Of a stretch of 64,000 nt of DNA, positions 32,672 to 41,955 are shown in pieces. Made by a program: the position numbers and the translations under genes. Under the pieces are notes generated by a model. That model worked only from the letters and a program-made list of their open reading frames with translations. It searched no databases and was not told the DNA's origin. The stretch is from Fen-178 sp049516835 (GTDB lineage Bacteria; Acidobacteriota; Terriglobia; Bryobacterales; Bryobacteraceae), in NCBI GenBank assembly GCA_049516835.1, contig JBEKSR010000002.1, forward strand, positions 1 through 64,000, in the 5' to 3' direction. How positions within the stretch are numbered: position 1 is the first letter of the stretch; the number at the start of each line of letters is the position of its first letter.

Positions 32672-35600
32672 TCAAAAGTGAAACCGCAGAGCGGCCTGGA
32701 ACGACCGGGCGCCGCCGGTTTCGAGAATCGGCGCCAGGCCGCTGCCAGGGCTTCCGGTGCCCAGCATCAGGTTCAACATGGATGTGGATTGGCCGAACAT
32801 GGGGCTGCTCATGAATCTCACCGGGTCCGCAAAGTTCGCCTCGTTGAGCCCGTTGAATGCCTCCATCCGGAACTGGAGCGTGCGCCGCTCGCCCACCCGA
32901 AACTCCCGCCGCACGGCAAGATCCACCTGCGACATTCCAAATCCCGTGATGGTATTGCGTCCCAGGTTACCTTGACGGCCGGATGCCTTGGAACGGAACG
33001 CCGACGGGTTGATGTACCGTCCTCCCGGCGCGTTGGAGTCCGCGATCCAGACCGGTGCGCCCGCCACCAGGTCCGGGCGGAACGCATTGGCGAGCGCGAT
33101 CCCCAAGTATTGCTCGTCCTCCAGAACCGCGATGGGAAAGCCGGACCGGGCGCGCAGCATGGCGTCCAGCGCCCAGCCGTTGAGAAGCCGCCCGGCTCCC
33201 GCCTTGCGCGCCGGAAACTCGTAGGTCAATGCGGCTGTGAAGGAGTGGCGCAAGTCGAAATCGGAAGATCCGCGGTCGCCGGCCGCGCCCGCCCCGGTGC
33301 CCGCCCACATCAGGAAGGAATCGCTCGAATCGTCGTCGATGGAGTGGGACCAGGCGTACGAAGCCAGCGCCTGGAAGCCTTCGACGACGCGCCTCCGGTA
33401 CTGCACCTGGAGGCCCTGGTAGCCGGACCGGCCGTTGTTGGTGGTCAGCGCCGTCAGGAAGGTCGGAGTGTCGCCAGCGCCGATTTCCCGGCGGAGGAGG
33501 CGGTCGCCGGTAGACGCCACGTAACCCAGCGACACCACGTCGCGCGCGCCGAAGGCGTGGTCCAGCGATACATTCCACTGCAGCAGCCGCGGCATTTTGA
33601 GACCAGGCATCAAGCCGTAGGTCAACAGCGTGGAAAACGGGGCGTACATCTGGCTGACGAACGTCGAGATGCTCAATGGGCCGCCATTGATCAGGTCGGT
33701 GGCGATGCTCAGGCTGGAATCGTAAAACAGCCCGGCGGCGGCGCGCAGCACAGTCCGGCCATCGCGGCTCAATTGGTAAGCCGCGCCGAGACGCGGCGCG
33801 AAGTTCCGATAGGAGGCCGGCCAGAGCGGCTGCTGCCCCAGCGTCACGCCGCCGCCAGCCGGGTTGAAAAAGTATACCGGGCTGCTGGTCACCGGCGGCG
33901 GGCTGAATTCCCAGCGGAGCCCGGGCGTAACCGTCAGGCGCCGCGACACCTGCCAGGTATCCTGCGCCCACAGCGCCCACTCCGTCACAACCGTCGACTC
34001 GCTCAGTGCCGCGGACGTGGCAGTCCAAAGATTGCCCGAGTTCATGAGGGCGGCCATGTCGTCGGCGATCACGCTCAGGGTTCCCGTCGCGTCGCGGCGA
34101 ATCGGCACTATGCGGCGGTAATCGAAGCCCAACCGCAGCGCGTGCGGACCTTCATTCAGGGAGGCGGATTGCAGAAGCTGGAACTGGCGCTGGCGCCGGT
34201 CCCCCTCGCGGCCGGAGACCACCTGCCCCACTCCGCTGATCGCAAATCGCACCAGGGAATCGCACGGAATCGAGCCGCCGAAAAAATAAGAAGTCAGCGA
34301 TTGGAGCGCGCATCCGGCGGGGCTCGAAGCGCCCGCCTGGGTCCAGGTGGATTGGGCGCTCGCCTGCGATTCGTTGACGCGAAAATCCAGCACCGCCTTG
34401 GCCGCCGGACGCACGTTCACTCCCATGGTGAGACTCTGGAAGCGCAAGTCCAGCCGGTTCACCTGCGTGCTGCCGAATTCGTTGGCGGAGGGGGAATCGT
34501 TATACCGCCCGAAAAACGTGCCGCGGGAAGTGATGGCCTGGTCCATGCGCACCAGCCCCGAATGCAGGCTGGATGGCCGGATGTTGCGGCCGTCCCATTG
34601 CGCCAGCCCATTGCCCAGGTCGGCGCCGTTGGGCGCGGGAAACAGGTCGAGCGCCGGCTGAGCCCAAGCCGAGGCGGTCTGCCGCGCGGAAAGCGCCGGC
34701 ACCGGTTGCTGCCACACGTACGGCCCGCGCAAGACCATCCTCTCGTAGGCCAGAAAGAAGAAGGTGTGGTCGCGGCGTATGGGACCGCCGAGCGACGGCG
34801 ACACATCCTCCATCCTCAAGGGCGCGCGCCCTTGGCCGGCGGAGTTTGCGAACCAGTCGTTGGCCGCCAGCAGCTCATGCCGGAAGCGGTATACCACCGA
34901 CCCGTGAAACTGGTTGGAACCCGACCGGCTGGTCAGGGCGACAACCGCCCCCGGCAACCGGCTCACGTCCGGCGCCGCATTGGAGGTCTGCACGCGGAAT
35001 TCCTCGACGGCCTCGAGCGGCATCAGCGAATCCAGGCTGCCGAAAGCGCTCATGGCCGGCAGCACTCCGCCGGAAGCCTGCGCGGGCAGACCACCGGCGG
35101 CCACCCCGGTATTGGCGCTCATCCCATCCACCGTGAAGTAATTCGAGTTGGGCCTCTGCCCATTGGCCGTGAACTGGCCGGCTTCTCCGCGAGTCGCGGG
35201 GGTGACGTTGGTGCCCGGCGAGAGCTCCAGCAGAGCCAGTAATCCCCGGCCGTTCAGCGGCAGGCGCTCGATTTCGTCGTGGAACACGCGCGTCTCGGTG
35301 GAAGCCTCGTCGGGGCTGAGCAGCGGCGCGGTCCCTTCCACGGTGATGGTCTCCTCGATGGCGCCCATCGAGAGCAGGAAATCCGCGCGGGCCGGTTGCG
35401 CCACCTCGAGTCTCACATTGAAGCGGACCATGGTGCGGAAGCCCTCCTTGCGCACCGTGATCTTGTAGACTCCAGGCTGCAGGGAACCGACGGCATACTC
35501 TCCGTCGGGCTGAGACTCGGTGAAACGCCGGAACCCCGTGTCCCCGCTCACCACCGTGATGGAGGCTCCCGCAACTGCGGCCTCCGAGGGGTCGAGGACG

Positions 35601-35689
35601 CGGCCATACAGGTTGGCGAGCCGTTGAGCGGACGCGGGCGCCCCGCAGGCCAAACACACGATGATGGCTGGGATCAGGCGCCCATTCAT
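32672..35689 (-). CDS. TonB-dependent receptor, Oar-like, in an ECF sigma operon
   Basis: A 1005-residue outer-membrane receptor with a signal peptide (LIPAIIVCLACGAPASAQ), a carboxypeptidase-regulatory domain (LYGRVLDPSEAAVAGASITV), the plug (PGTNVTPATRGEAGQFTANG, NYFTVDGMSANTG), and a barrel ending in AALRFHF with terminal Phe. It starts nine bases after the anti-sigma-like gene, which overlaps the ECF sigma gene, so the three form one operon. Ligand unknown. The operon layout resembles cell-surface signalling systems, but no N-terminal signalling (STN) domain is visible. Confidence 0.92.
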   Translation of the reverse strand: MNGRLIPAIIVCLACGAPASAQRLANLYGRVLDPSEAAVAGASITVVSGDTGFRRFTESQPDGEYAVGSLQPGVYKITVRKEGFRTMVRFNVRLEVAQPARADFLLSMGAIEETITVEGTAPLLSPDEASTETRVFHDEIERLPLNGRGLLALLELSPGTNVTPATRGEAGQFTANGQRPNSNYFTVDGMSANTGVAAGGLPAQASGGVLPAMSAFGSLDSLMPLEAVEEFRVQTSNAAPDVSRLPGAVVALTSRSGSNQFHGSVVYRFRHELLAANDWFANSAGQGRAPLRMEDVSPSLGGPIRRDHTFFFLAYERMVLRGPYVWQQPVPALSARQTASAWAQPALDLFPAPNGADLGNGLAQWDGRNIRPSSLHSGLVRMDQAITSRGTFFGRYNDSPSANEFGSTQVNRLDLRFQSLTMGVNVRPAAKAVLDFRVNESQASAQSTWTQAGASSPAGCALQSLTSYFFGGSIPCDSLVRFAISGVGQVVSGREGDRRQRQFQLLQSASLNEGPHALRLGFDYRRIVPIRRDATGTLSVIADDMAALMNSGNLWTATSAALSESTVVTEWALWAQDTWQVSRRLTVTPGLRWEFSPPPVTSSPVYFFNPAGGGVTLGQQPLWPASYRNFAPRLGAAYQLSRDGRTVLRAAAGLFYDSSLSIATDLINGGPLSISTFVSQMYAPFSTLLTYGLMPGLKMPRLLQWNVSLDHAFGARDVVSLGYVASTGDRLLRREIGAGDTPTFLTALTTNNGRSGYQGLQVQYRRRVVEGFQALASYAWSHSIDDDSSDSFLMWAGTGAGAAGDRGSSDFDLRHSFTAALTYEFPARKAGAGRLLNGWALDAMLRARSGFPIAVLEDEQYLGIALANAFRPDLVAGAPVWIADSNAPGGRYINPSAFRSKASGRQGNLGRNTITGFGMSQVDLAVRREFRVGERRTLQFRMEAFNGLNEANFADPVRFMSSPMFGQSTSMLNLMLGTGSPGSGLAPILETGGARSFQAALRFHF

Positions 35690-35698
35690 CTGCTCTGC

Positions 35699-37396
35699 CT
35701 AACGTCCATCGTACGACAGAAGACGCTGGCAGTGCTCCTGGCTGGCTCTCAGTTGCGCCAGCGCCGCCAGGAGCTGGGATGGGATATGGTCGGCCGGGTT
35801 ATCCGGGGGCGCCATACCGAGCAGAACAGCGAGAACCGTCTCGACCCGCCGGGCGGCGCTCAGCAATTCCTCGCTGGCGGGCTGCCACGCGGCCGATTCC
35901 AAGCGAACCTCGCCGGGCGGGGCGCCGCCCAAAGCAGCCAGTATGCGGCTAAGGGCCGCATCCATCTCGCCGGACTGCCTGGCGAGCGCCGCAACATGTT
36001 CACGGCCCAGGTCGCGCAACTGGCGGCGGCCCTCGGCGCTCAATTGCCGCTCCACATCGGGAGGGAACTGCTGCGCTAAACGCCGCAGGGCGTAGGCCCG
36101 GGACATGACCGCGTCGCTCCCGTCGAGCAGTTGGGAACTGAAGCGCTCGTATTGGGGACGTCCTCCGAGCCGCTCTTCCAGCCGGGCCTGAAATGGCGGC
36201 GGCGCCGAGCCGGCGCTGTCGCGGAGGGCCGGTGTTTCCGGCGGCGCGCCGGGCCCAGAGGGCACCCCGCCCGGCTCCGAGAACCGCACGACCACGCCCG
36301 GCATGGAATCGAGCGCCTCGTGAATCTGTTTCTGGTGTTGCGGCGGGATGCCCGTGCCGCTCACCAGGATCTGCCCGCTCTCGCGAGCGATCTCGACCGG
36401 GTCCCCCAAGTCGGCGCCCACCTGGTGCAGCGCGGCAACCACTTGCAGTTCCTCGGCAACGCCCGCTGGGTTCATCGGCTCAGCCGAGGCTTCAACTCGA
36501 TCCGGCGGCATGCCAGGTTGACGGGGCATGCCGCCGGTGGCTCCAGCCACTGTGCTTGCGGGAAGTGTTGGCTGATCTGTTAGTTCCGTCATCTCCACCC
36601 AGTCCCGGCTGCGAAACTCGAAACGCCCTTCCAACGGTTCGAAGTCCGTCATCCGGAGCTTGAGGCTAGCCGAAACCAGTTCGCTGGCATCGGTGGTGGT
36701 CTGGATACGGTAACTGTTGCGGTCTGGAGATTGTGGGTCCTCGATGGCCGCCACCTCGTCCCGCTTTGCGGGGAGCTGGTCGCGCCAGGTCTCGAACGAC
36801 CTTGCGCTCAGAGGGTCGTCCCAGTTGTAATTCGCGGAGCGGAAAAGCCGCTCGATGGCCGGGGCATCGGAAGCCGGCTGGCCGGCGCCGACCACGCGCG
36901 TCAATTGCACCGATGCGGTGCGGATGCGGATGCGGCGCGCGGGCCGCGGCCGGGAATCCGCCACGGCAACCGCTTTCTTCAGCAGCGCCGCCGCCTGAAC
37001 CGAAGGAGTCTCGCGCCATTGATACACGATGGTCGAAACCACCGCCACCGCGATGGCGCCAGTCACCGCCCATGGGACAGCCGGACGCGGCAGGGATATG
37101 ACTCTGGCCAGGCGCGCCGCCAGCGATTCGCCGCCCAGGGAGGCGTCTATGCGGTCAAAGCCCAGGGAAAGGTCCTGCCAGGGATCGGGCGGCGGCGGCA
37201 GGCAGGTCCCCAGGACGTTCTTGCGGTAGCGCACACAATCGCCGGCCGTGCTTTCGAGCTCTTCCAGCTCGGCGCGGCAATGCCAGCAGGCTTCCAGGTG
37301 CTTGCGGATTTGCCGCGCCCTGCGCCCCGGCAGCTCGCCGTCGAGATAGCGCAGCAGTTGCCCCTCTTCCGGATGCCGCATCCCCAGGCTACTCAT
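35699..37396 (-). CDS. Anti-sigma factor-like protein with zinc-finger N-terminus
   Basis: The 565-residue protein begins with a ZAS-type anti-sigma domain: HPEEGQLLRYLDGELPGRRARQIRKHLEACWHCRAEL, the HxxxC..C pattern. One membrane segment follows near residue 105-125 (AVPWAVTGAIAVAVVSTIVY). The large periplasmic part contains IRIRTASVQLTRVV and a region of about 200 residues rich in charged helices (RRQLRDLGREHVAALARQSG). The start overlaps the sigma gene end by eight bases. It should hold the sigma factor inactive until a signal arrives. Confidence 0.82.
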   Translation of the reverse strand: MSSLGMRHPEEGQLLRYLDGELPGRRARQIRKHLEACWHCRAELEELESTAGDCVRYRKNVLGTCLPPPPDPWQDLSLGFDRIDASLGGESLAARLARVISLPRPAVPWAVTGAIAVAVVSTIVYQWRETPSVQAAALLKKAVAVADSRPRPARRIRIRTASVQLTRVVGAGQPASDAPAIERLFRSANYNWDDPLSARSFETWRDQLPAKRDEVAAIEDPQSPDRNSYRIQTTTDASELVSASLKLRMTDFEPLEGRFEFRSRDWVEMTELTDQPTLPASTVAGATGGMPRQPGMPPDRVEASAEPMNPAGVAEELQVVAALHQVGADLGDPVEIARESGQILVSGTGIPPQHQKQIHEALDSMPGVVVRFSEPGGVPSGPGAPPETPALRDSAGSAPPPFQARLEERLGGRPQYERFSSQLLDGSDAVMSRAYALRRLAQQFPPDVERQLSAEGRRQLRDLGREHVAALARQSGEMDAALSRILAALGGAPPGEVRLESAAWQPASEELLSAARRVETVLAVLLGMAPPDNPADHIPSQLLAALAQLRASQEHCQRLLSYDGR

Positions 37397-37943
37397 ATCG
37401 CACCTTCTTCAGCCGCTCCATGGCCCGGCGCAGGAACTCTCCCACAGTGGAAGCGCTAATGCCCAGCGCGGACCCGATTTCGGGATAGCGCAGGCCTTCC
37501 ATGCGCAGGAACAGGCAGCGCCGCTGCTGTTCCGAGAGGCCCTCCACCGCGCTGTGAAACCGTGTCATACGCTCGCGTTCCAACAACTCGCTTTCCGGAT
37601 TCCCGCTTTGCCCCGCATATTGCTCCCCCCACTGGGGATCGAAGGGTGTCTCCGAATTCTGCCGGGCCCGCATCTTCAACCCCAGGTTATGGGCCACTCG
37701 AAAGACCCAGGCCCTGGGATTCTCAAGCTTCTCTCCTTTCCGCAAAGTAGTGTACAGCCGAAGAAACACCTCCTGGGCAGCCTCCTGGGCCCGCGGGGGA
37801 TGCAGTCCCAACGTGAGCAGGTACCGGTATACGTCGTCGCGCGCCTCCTCATACAGCTTGCCTACCTCATCTCGCAGCGCCGCCGCGTTCCGCTCTTGCC
37901 CGCTCATGCCCACGACCTCTGCAGCCAGCGGAAGAAACGGCAT
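37389..37943 (-). CDS. RNA polymerase sigma factor, ECF subfamily
   Basis: The 184-residue protein contains sigma region 2 (YEEARDDVYRYLLTLGLHPPRAQEAAQEVFLRLYTTL, ENPRAWVFRVAHNLGLKMRAR) and region 4 (LSEQQRRCLFLRMEGLRYPEIGSALGISASTVGEFLRRAMERLK). The first 12 residues may not be translated; the ATG at 37907 (MSGQERNAA) is an alternative start. The anti-sigma-like gene follows with overlap, then a TonB receptor, so the sigma factor probably drives its own operon. Confidence 0.92.
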   Translation of the reverse strand: MPFLPLAAEVVGMSGQERNAAALRDEVGKLYEEARDDVYRYLLTLGLHPPRAQEAAQEVFLRLYTTLRKGEKLENPRAWVFRVAHNLGLKMRARQNSETPFDPQWGEQYAGQSGNPESELLERERMTRFHSAVEGLSEQQRRCLFLRMEGLRYPEIGSALGISASTVGEFLRRAMERLKKVRYE

Positions 37944-37977
37944 TCGCTCACCACTAAGACCTTCTCCAGCATGTTTC

Positions 37978-38012
37978 CAACTACACCACTTCGAGAAATT
38001 TCAGTGTAGTTG
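37978..38012. promoter_or_regulatory. Inverted repeat between divergent genes
   Basis: CAACTACAC at 37978-37986 and GTGTAGTTG at 38004-38012 form a perfect 9-bp dyad with a 17-base spacer. It lies in the 70-base gap between the ECF sigma gene and the glycosyltransferase, right before the latter's start. It may be a binding site controlling either gene. Confidence 0.55.
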
Positions 38013-38013
38013 A

Positions 38014-39120
38014 ATGCGCCTCCGCCGGGTCTTAGAGATGAACGAGTTCCCCGACATGGCGGATACCACCGTATGCGTTTCGATCACTACCTATAACAGC
38101 GGCCGGTACATCCGCCGCTGTCTGGACGCCGTCTTCGGGCAGCAGGGCGTGCGACTGGAGGTCGTGGTCGTCGATAACGCATCCACCGACGCCACCCGGG
38201 AGATCCTGAGGGATTATCGCGGGTCGATTCGCGTCATCTACAACCACCGCAACGAGGGGTTCGCCGCGGCGCAGAACCAGGCGATCCGCGCCAGCGGCGC
38301 CGAATGGGTTCTGTGCCTGAATCCGGACGTGCTGATGGAGCCGGGCTTCATACGGGGCCTGGTGGAAACGGGCGAGATGGATCCGGACGCGGGCGCGGTT
38401 TGCGGCAAGCTCTTGTCCATCGGTCCGGGGTTCCAGCCGCTGGAGAAGCGGCGGATCGATTCCACGGGGATGTACTTCACGCCCGCCATGCGGCACTTCG
38501 ACCGGGGATGGCACGAGCCCGACGGGAACCGCTTCGAACACCCGCAGTACGTCTTCGGCGCGAGCGCCGCCGCGGTCCTCTATCGCCGCCAGATGATCGA
38601 CGACATTTCCGTCGAGGGCGACCTGTTCGATCCGGATTTCTTTGCCTACCGGGAAGACGCCGATGTGGCGTGGCGGGCGCAGTTGCTGGGGTGGAGTTGC
38701 ATTTATACCCCCGCGGCGGTGGCCTATCACGTGCGCACCGTGACGCCGGGGAGCCGGCGGGCGGTCCCCGCCATCATCAATATGCACTCCGTGAAGAACC
38801 GCTTCCTGATGCGCATCAAGAACGCCACGCCCGATCTGTACCGCCGCTACTGGCTGCCCATGACGGCCCGCGACCTTCTGGTGGTGGGCGGCTGCCTTCT
38901 GGCCGAACCCAGCTCGCTGGTGGCCTTTTGGCAAGTGGCCAAGGGCTTCCGGAGCGCCTGGCGGCAGAGGCGTCTCATCATGAGCCGCCGCAGGGTGAGC
39001 GATGAGGCGCTGGCCCGCTGGTTCAGCTTCCAGCCGGCGGCGGAACCGCTCAACGGTGCCACCGCGCTGGAGCCGGCCGCGGGGATGCTGGAAGCCGACG
39101 TGAGCTTGAGCGCGCTCTAA
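38014..39120 (+). CDS. Glycosyltransferase family 2 (rhamnosyltransferase-like)
   Basis: The 368-residue protein has the GT-A start VCVSITTYNSGRYIRRCLDAV, the DxD-like VVVDNASTDAT, LCLNPDVLMEPGF, and the acceptor region FFAYREDADVAWRAQLLGW, as in WbbL-type cell-surface glycosyltransferases. It would add a sugar from a nucleotide donor to a polysaccharide at the inner face of the membrane. An internal ATG at 38056 (MADTTVCVS) is an alternative start. No other surface-sugar genes are adjacent. Confidence 0.88.
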   Translation: MRLRRVLEMNEFPDMADTTVCVSITTYNSGRYIRRCLDAVFGQQGVRLEVVVVDNASTDATREILRDYRGSIRVIYNHRNEGFAAAQNQAIRASGAEWVLCLNPDVLMEPGFIRGLVETGEMDPDAGAVCGKLLSIGPGFQPLEKRRIDSTGMYFTPAMRHFDRGWHEPDGNRFEHPQYVFGASAAAVLYRRQMIDDISVEGDLFDPDFFAYREDADVAWRAQLLGWSCIYTPAAVAYHVRTVTPGSRRAVPAIINMHSVKNRFLMRIKNATPDLYRRYWLPMTARDLLVVGGCLLAEPSSLVAFWQVAKGFRSAWRQRRLIMSRRRVSDEALARWFSFQPAAEPLNGATALEPAAGMLEADVSLSAL

Positions 39121-39182
39121 ACGCCCAACTGCTGCCGCGCGGCCCGCGTGGCGCTGCCATGCGGGTACATGTCCACCGGCGT

Positions 39183-39461
39183 TTACCGGAGACTCGCACC
39201 TGAATTCAGCGCCCCAACCAGGTAGGAGGTATAGACGCCCCTGGCGAGCATCCGGACGCCCCTGGCGGCCAACCGGCGCAGCAGGGCGCGGCCGGCCTGG
39301 TCCACCATTGGGACATCGCGCAAGAAGAGCTGGACGGCCTTGCCCGCTGATATGGCCAGGTCGCAGCAGGTCTCGACCACCGCGATGGAATCGCCCGCCA
39401 GTTGCCCGTCAACGGTGATGATCGTCAGCGACGGCTCCTCTGACTTGCTAACCAGGAACAT
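39183..39461 (-). CDS. STAS-domain-like protein
   Basis: The 92-residue protein starts at ATG 39461 with GAGAGGTG upstream; a GTG at 39470 adds three residues. The pattern LTIITVDGQLAGDSIAVVETCCDLAIS and VQLFLRDVPMVDQAGRALLRRLAARGVRM is a STAS fold, with DVPMVDQAG where anti-sigma antagonists have the phosphorylatable Ser; here it is Gln/Ala, so classical phosphorylation is unlikely. It is divergent from the sigma-54 activator and shares its TCGGCA sites. Confidence 0.75.
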   Translation of the reverse strand: MFLVSKSEEPSLTIITVDGQLAGDSIAVVETCCDLAISAGKAVQLFLRDVPMVDQAGRALLRRLAARGVRMLARGVYTSYLVGALNSGASLR

Positions 39462-39487
39462 AGGGATCACCTCTCATACCTTTCCGC

Positions 39488-39503
39488 TGCACGCTGCTAT
39501 CCA
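39488..39503 (-). promoter_or_regulatory. Candidate sigma-54 promoter for the STAS gene
   Basis: On the minus strand TGGATAG-CAGC-GTGCA keeps the invariant GG and GC exactly 12 bases apart, though three of the less conserved bases differ from TGGCACG. The start codon lies about 17 bases beyond the predicted transcription start. TCGGCA sites lie just upstream. Confidence 0.4.
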
Positions 39504-39536
39504 ATCGTCATCCACTGCATAGGGAGGGCTGCTCCA

Positions 39537-39563
39537 TGCCGAACTTCGGCACTTGCGTCGGCA
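39537..39563. promoter_or_regulatory. TCGGCA half-sites between STAS and activator genes
   Basis: A palindrome TGCCGA-ACT-TCGGCA (39537-39551) is followed by a further TCGGCA at 39558-39563. The same six-base word recurs four times upstream of the efflux operon at 41827-41874. I infer binding sites of the sigma-54 activator encoded next door. Confidence 0.65.
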
Positions 39564-39760
39564 GACGACGGGCAACCGGCAATCCGAGCATGGGAATACT
39601 GGGGGTTCTCCTGGAAACCGACGTGCACTCATCGGTTCCGTTATGTGGATCGTATGGCGCCTGGGAGCGCTGGTTGGAATGTGCCTGCTGTTGTCGATGG
39701 TGGACGTGCCTCAGCCCAGGCGGCGAGCGAATTCCGCGGGACCACGGGCAGCTTCGACGA

Positions 39761-41824
39761 ATGAATCCGCCTGATACCATCGTTGCTATGGGGACTCCGG
39801 ATTCGGAGGTCTACAAGGTGCTCTTCGATCTTTCCCAATCGATCGCCGGGCACACCGATCTGGAGACTCTCTGCAACTCGTTGGCGGGCGCGCTGCGCCG
39901 CGTTGTCTCGTTCGACTTCCTGGCCCTGGTTCTCCACGATCCCGTTCACGACCAACTTCGCGTGCATGCGGTCAGCGCGACCAGGCCGTTCAAGGAAAGG
40001 GAAGTCGTCCTTCCCGCGGACGGCGACCACGCCGGCGCGTGGGCCTGGCGCGAGCAGAAGCCACTGGTATTGTCGCCACTCGAAAAAGAGGCCACCCGGC
40101 CGGACGACCCGATCGAGGAGGCGCTGAAAGAGGGCATCCACGCCTTGATCCTCGTGCCTCTTACCAACGGCGACCGCCGGCTCGGGATACTGGGGTTCGG
40201 ATTCATGGCGCCCTTTCAGCCCGACGGCGAAGCGCTGGCATTCCTGCAGCGGGTCGCGTCGGAATTTGCGGTCTCGGTGGACGGATACCTTGCCAGGCAG
40301 GCTCTCCTGCGGGAACGCGACCGGATGCGGGTGTTGTTCGAGATCACCAACGCCCTGGTCTCGAAGCTGCCCATGGACGATCTCTTCTCGGCCATATCCG
40401 AACAGCTCAACCGTGTGGTAGCGCACGATTTCGCGGCGGTGACGCTCCTGGACAAAGCTACCGGAGAAATGCACCTGAAAGGGCTGCACTCGCCGGCCGG
40501 CATCCAGTTCGAGCCCGACGAGACTTCGGCCCGTCCGGAAGGTCTCCCCGCAGGCGAGGTGCTGGCCACCGGGAAACCCGTCGTTACTACCGGAGTCGAC
40601 TTCGAACGCTTTCCGTCTCCGCTCTATCGCAAACTCGCGGGTCTGGGCTTTGACTCGGGCTGTTCCATTCCGCTGGCCGGCCCCAACGGAATGTCGGGAG
40701 TTCTCGGTCTGGCTCGCAAGAGCAGCGAGCCGTTCACCGAGGATGAGGTAGACCTGCTGGTCCAGGTGGCGCGCCAAATTGCCATTGCCACCGAAAACGC
40801 GCTCGCCTACCGCGAGATCTCGCAGATCAAGGACAAGCTCGCCACCGAAAAGCTATACCTCGAAGACGAGATCCGCTTCGATCAGAACCTGGGAAACATG
40901 ATCGGGGAGGGCCCCGCGTTTCAGTCCGTGCTCAGAGCCATTCAGGTTGTGGCTCCGACCGATGCCACGGTGCTCATCCAGGGCGAAACGGGAACTGGCA
41001 AGGAACTGGTCGCGCGCGCGCTGCACGACCTGAGCGGGCGAAGCCAACGGTCGTTTATCAAAGTGAATTGCGCCGCCATCCCGGCGACTCTGCTCGAGAG
41101 CGAATTATTCGGTCACGAGAAGGGATCGTTTACCGGCGCCTTCGCGCAAAAGATCGGCCGCTTCGAGCTGGCGCACCAGGGCACGCTGTTCCTGGACGAG
41201 GTCGGCGAGATACCTCTCGAGCTGCAATCCAAGCTGCTGCGCGCCATCCAGGAGCAGGAACTCGAGCGGCTCGGAGGCAACCGGACCATTCGTGTGGATG
41301 TCCGTTTCATCGCCGCCACAAATCGCGATCTCAAGCAAATGGTCGACGAAGGCAAGTTCCGCAGCGATCTCTACTATCGGCTGCATGTGTTTCCCTTGAC
41401 GGTTCCTCCGCTACGGGAACGGAAAGAAGACATCCCCGTGCTCATCCGCTACTTCACGCAGAAACACGCCAAGCGGATAAACCGTCCCATCGAATCGATT
41501 CCCTCGGCTGCGATAGAAGCCCTGACGAACTACGAATGGCCGGGCAACATCCGCGAGTTGCAGAACCTAATTGAGCGGTCCGTCATCCTCAGCCCCGGCC
41601 GCGTGCTGCAGGTCGCGCTCCCGGAAACTGCGAAATCGTCTTTTCCTTCCCTCGGAACGCCCCGGCTGGAGGAATCCGCCGAGCGCGAGCGGATTCTGCG
41701 GGCTTTGCGCGAATCCGGCGGGAAGGTCTCGGGTCCGAACGGCGCTGCGGCCCGTCTGGGCCTGCGGCGCACCACCCTCCAATCCCGCATGAAGAAGCTC
41801 AATATCGAGCACCAGTACCGGTGA
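39761..41824 (+). CDS. Sigma-54-dependent transcriptional activator with two GAF domains
   Basis: From the ATG at 39761 the protein has 687 residues. Two GAF sensor domains (residues about 10-170 and 185-350), a short coiled segment (IKDKLATEKLYLEDEI), then the AAA+ domain with Walker A GETGTGKE, ESELFGHEKGSFTGA (the sigma-54 contact loop, GSFTGA instead of GAFTGA), Walker B TLFLDEVGE and the arginine region. The C-terminus has a Fis-type helix-turn-helix (GPNGAAARLGLRRTTLQSRM). FhlA/NorR-like architecture. It should switch on the downstream TolC-HlyD-EmrB operon and possibly the STAS gene in response to a small molecule. Confidence 0.92.
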   Translation: MNPPDTIVAMGTPDSEVYKVLFDLSQSIAGHTDLETLCNSLAGALRRVVSFDFLALVLHDPVHDQLRVHAVSATRPFKEREVVLPADGDHAGAWAWREQKPLVLSPLEKEATRPDDPIEEALKEGIHALILVPLTNGDRRLGILGFGFMAPFQPDGEALAFLQRVASEFAVSVDGYLARQALLRERDRMRVLFEITNALVSKLPMDDLFSAISEQLNRVVAHDFAAVTLLDKATGEMHLKGLHSPAGIQFEPDETSARPEGLPAGEVLATGKPVVTTGVDFERFPSPLYRKLAGLGFDSGCSIPLAGPNGMSGVLGLARKSSEPFTEDEVDLLVQVARQIAIATENALAYREISQIKDKLATEKLYLEDEIRFDQNLGNMIGEGPAFQSVLRAIQVVAPTDATVLIQGETGTGKELVARALHDLSGRSQRSFIKVNCAAIPATLLESELFGHEKGSFTGAFAQKIGRFELAHQGTLFLDEVGEIPLELQSKLLRAIQEQELERLGGNRTIRVDVRFIAATNRDLKQMVDEGKFRSDLYYRLHVFPLTVPPLRERKEDIPVLIRYFTQKHAKRINRPIESIPSAAIEALTNYEWPGNIRELQNLIERSVILSPGRVLQVALPETAKSSFPSLGTPRLEESAERERILRALRESGGKVSGPNGAAARLGLRRTTLQSRMKKLNIEHQYR

Positions 41825-41826
41825 TC

Positions 41827-41874
41827 TCGGCAGTTGATCGGCAGATGCCGAAACTGACCGGGGAATCATCGGCA
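41827..41874 (+). promoter_or_regulatory. Upstream activator sites (TCGGCA) of the efflux operon
   Basis: TCGGCA occurs at 41827, 41838 and 41869, and its inverse TGCCGA at 41846. The middle pair forms TCGGCA-GA-TGCCGA; the first two copies are 11 bases apart, one helical turn. The sites end 38 bases before the -24 element. Confidence 0.7.
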
Positions 41875-41911
41875 GTACGCCTGTAAGTCCTTCACTCCAC
41901 GTCTGAAAGCG

Positions 41912-41927
41912 TGGCGTGTAGATTGCA
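41912..41927 (+). promoter_or_regulatory. Sigma-54 (-24/-12) promoter of the efflux operon
   Basis: TGGCGTG-TAGA-TTGCA matches the consensus TGGCACG-N4-TTGCA with two mismatches and the exact spacing between GG (41913) and GC (41925). Transcription would start near 41938, 18 bases before the start codon at 41956. The activator is encoded directly upstream. Confidence 0.8.
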
Positions 41928-41955
41928 TTTCGATAAGCCGATAGAGAAAAGAGAG

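Noticed and set aside
32678..35242. 854-residue plus-strand frame
   Set aside because: It is antisense to a complete TonB receptor and has low-complexity His/Arg/Gly composition.
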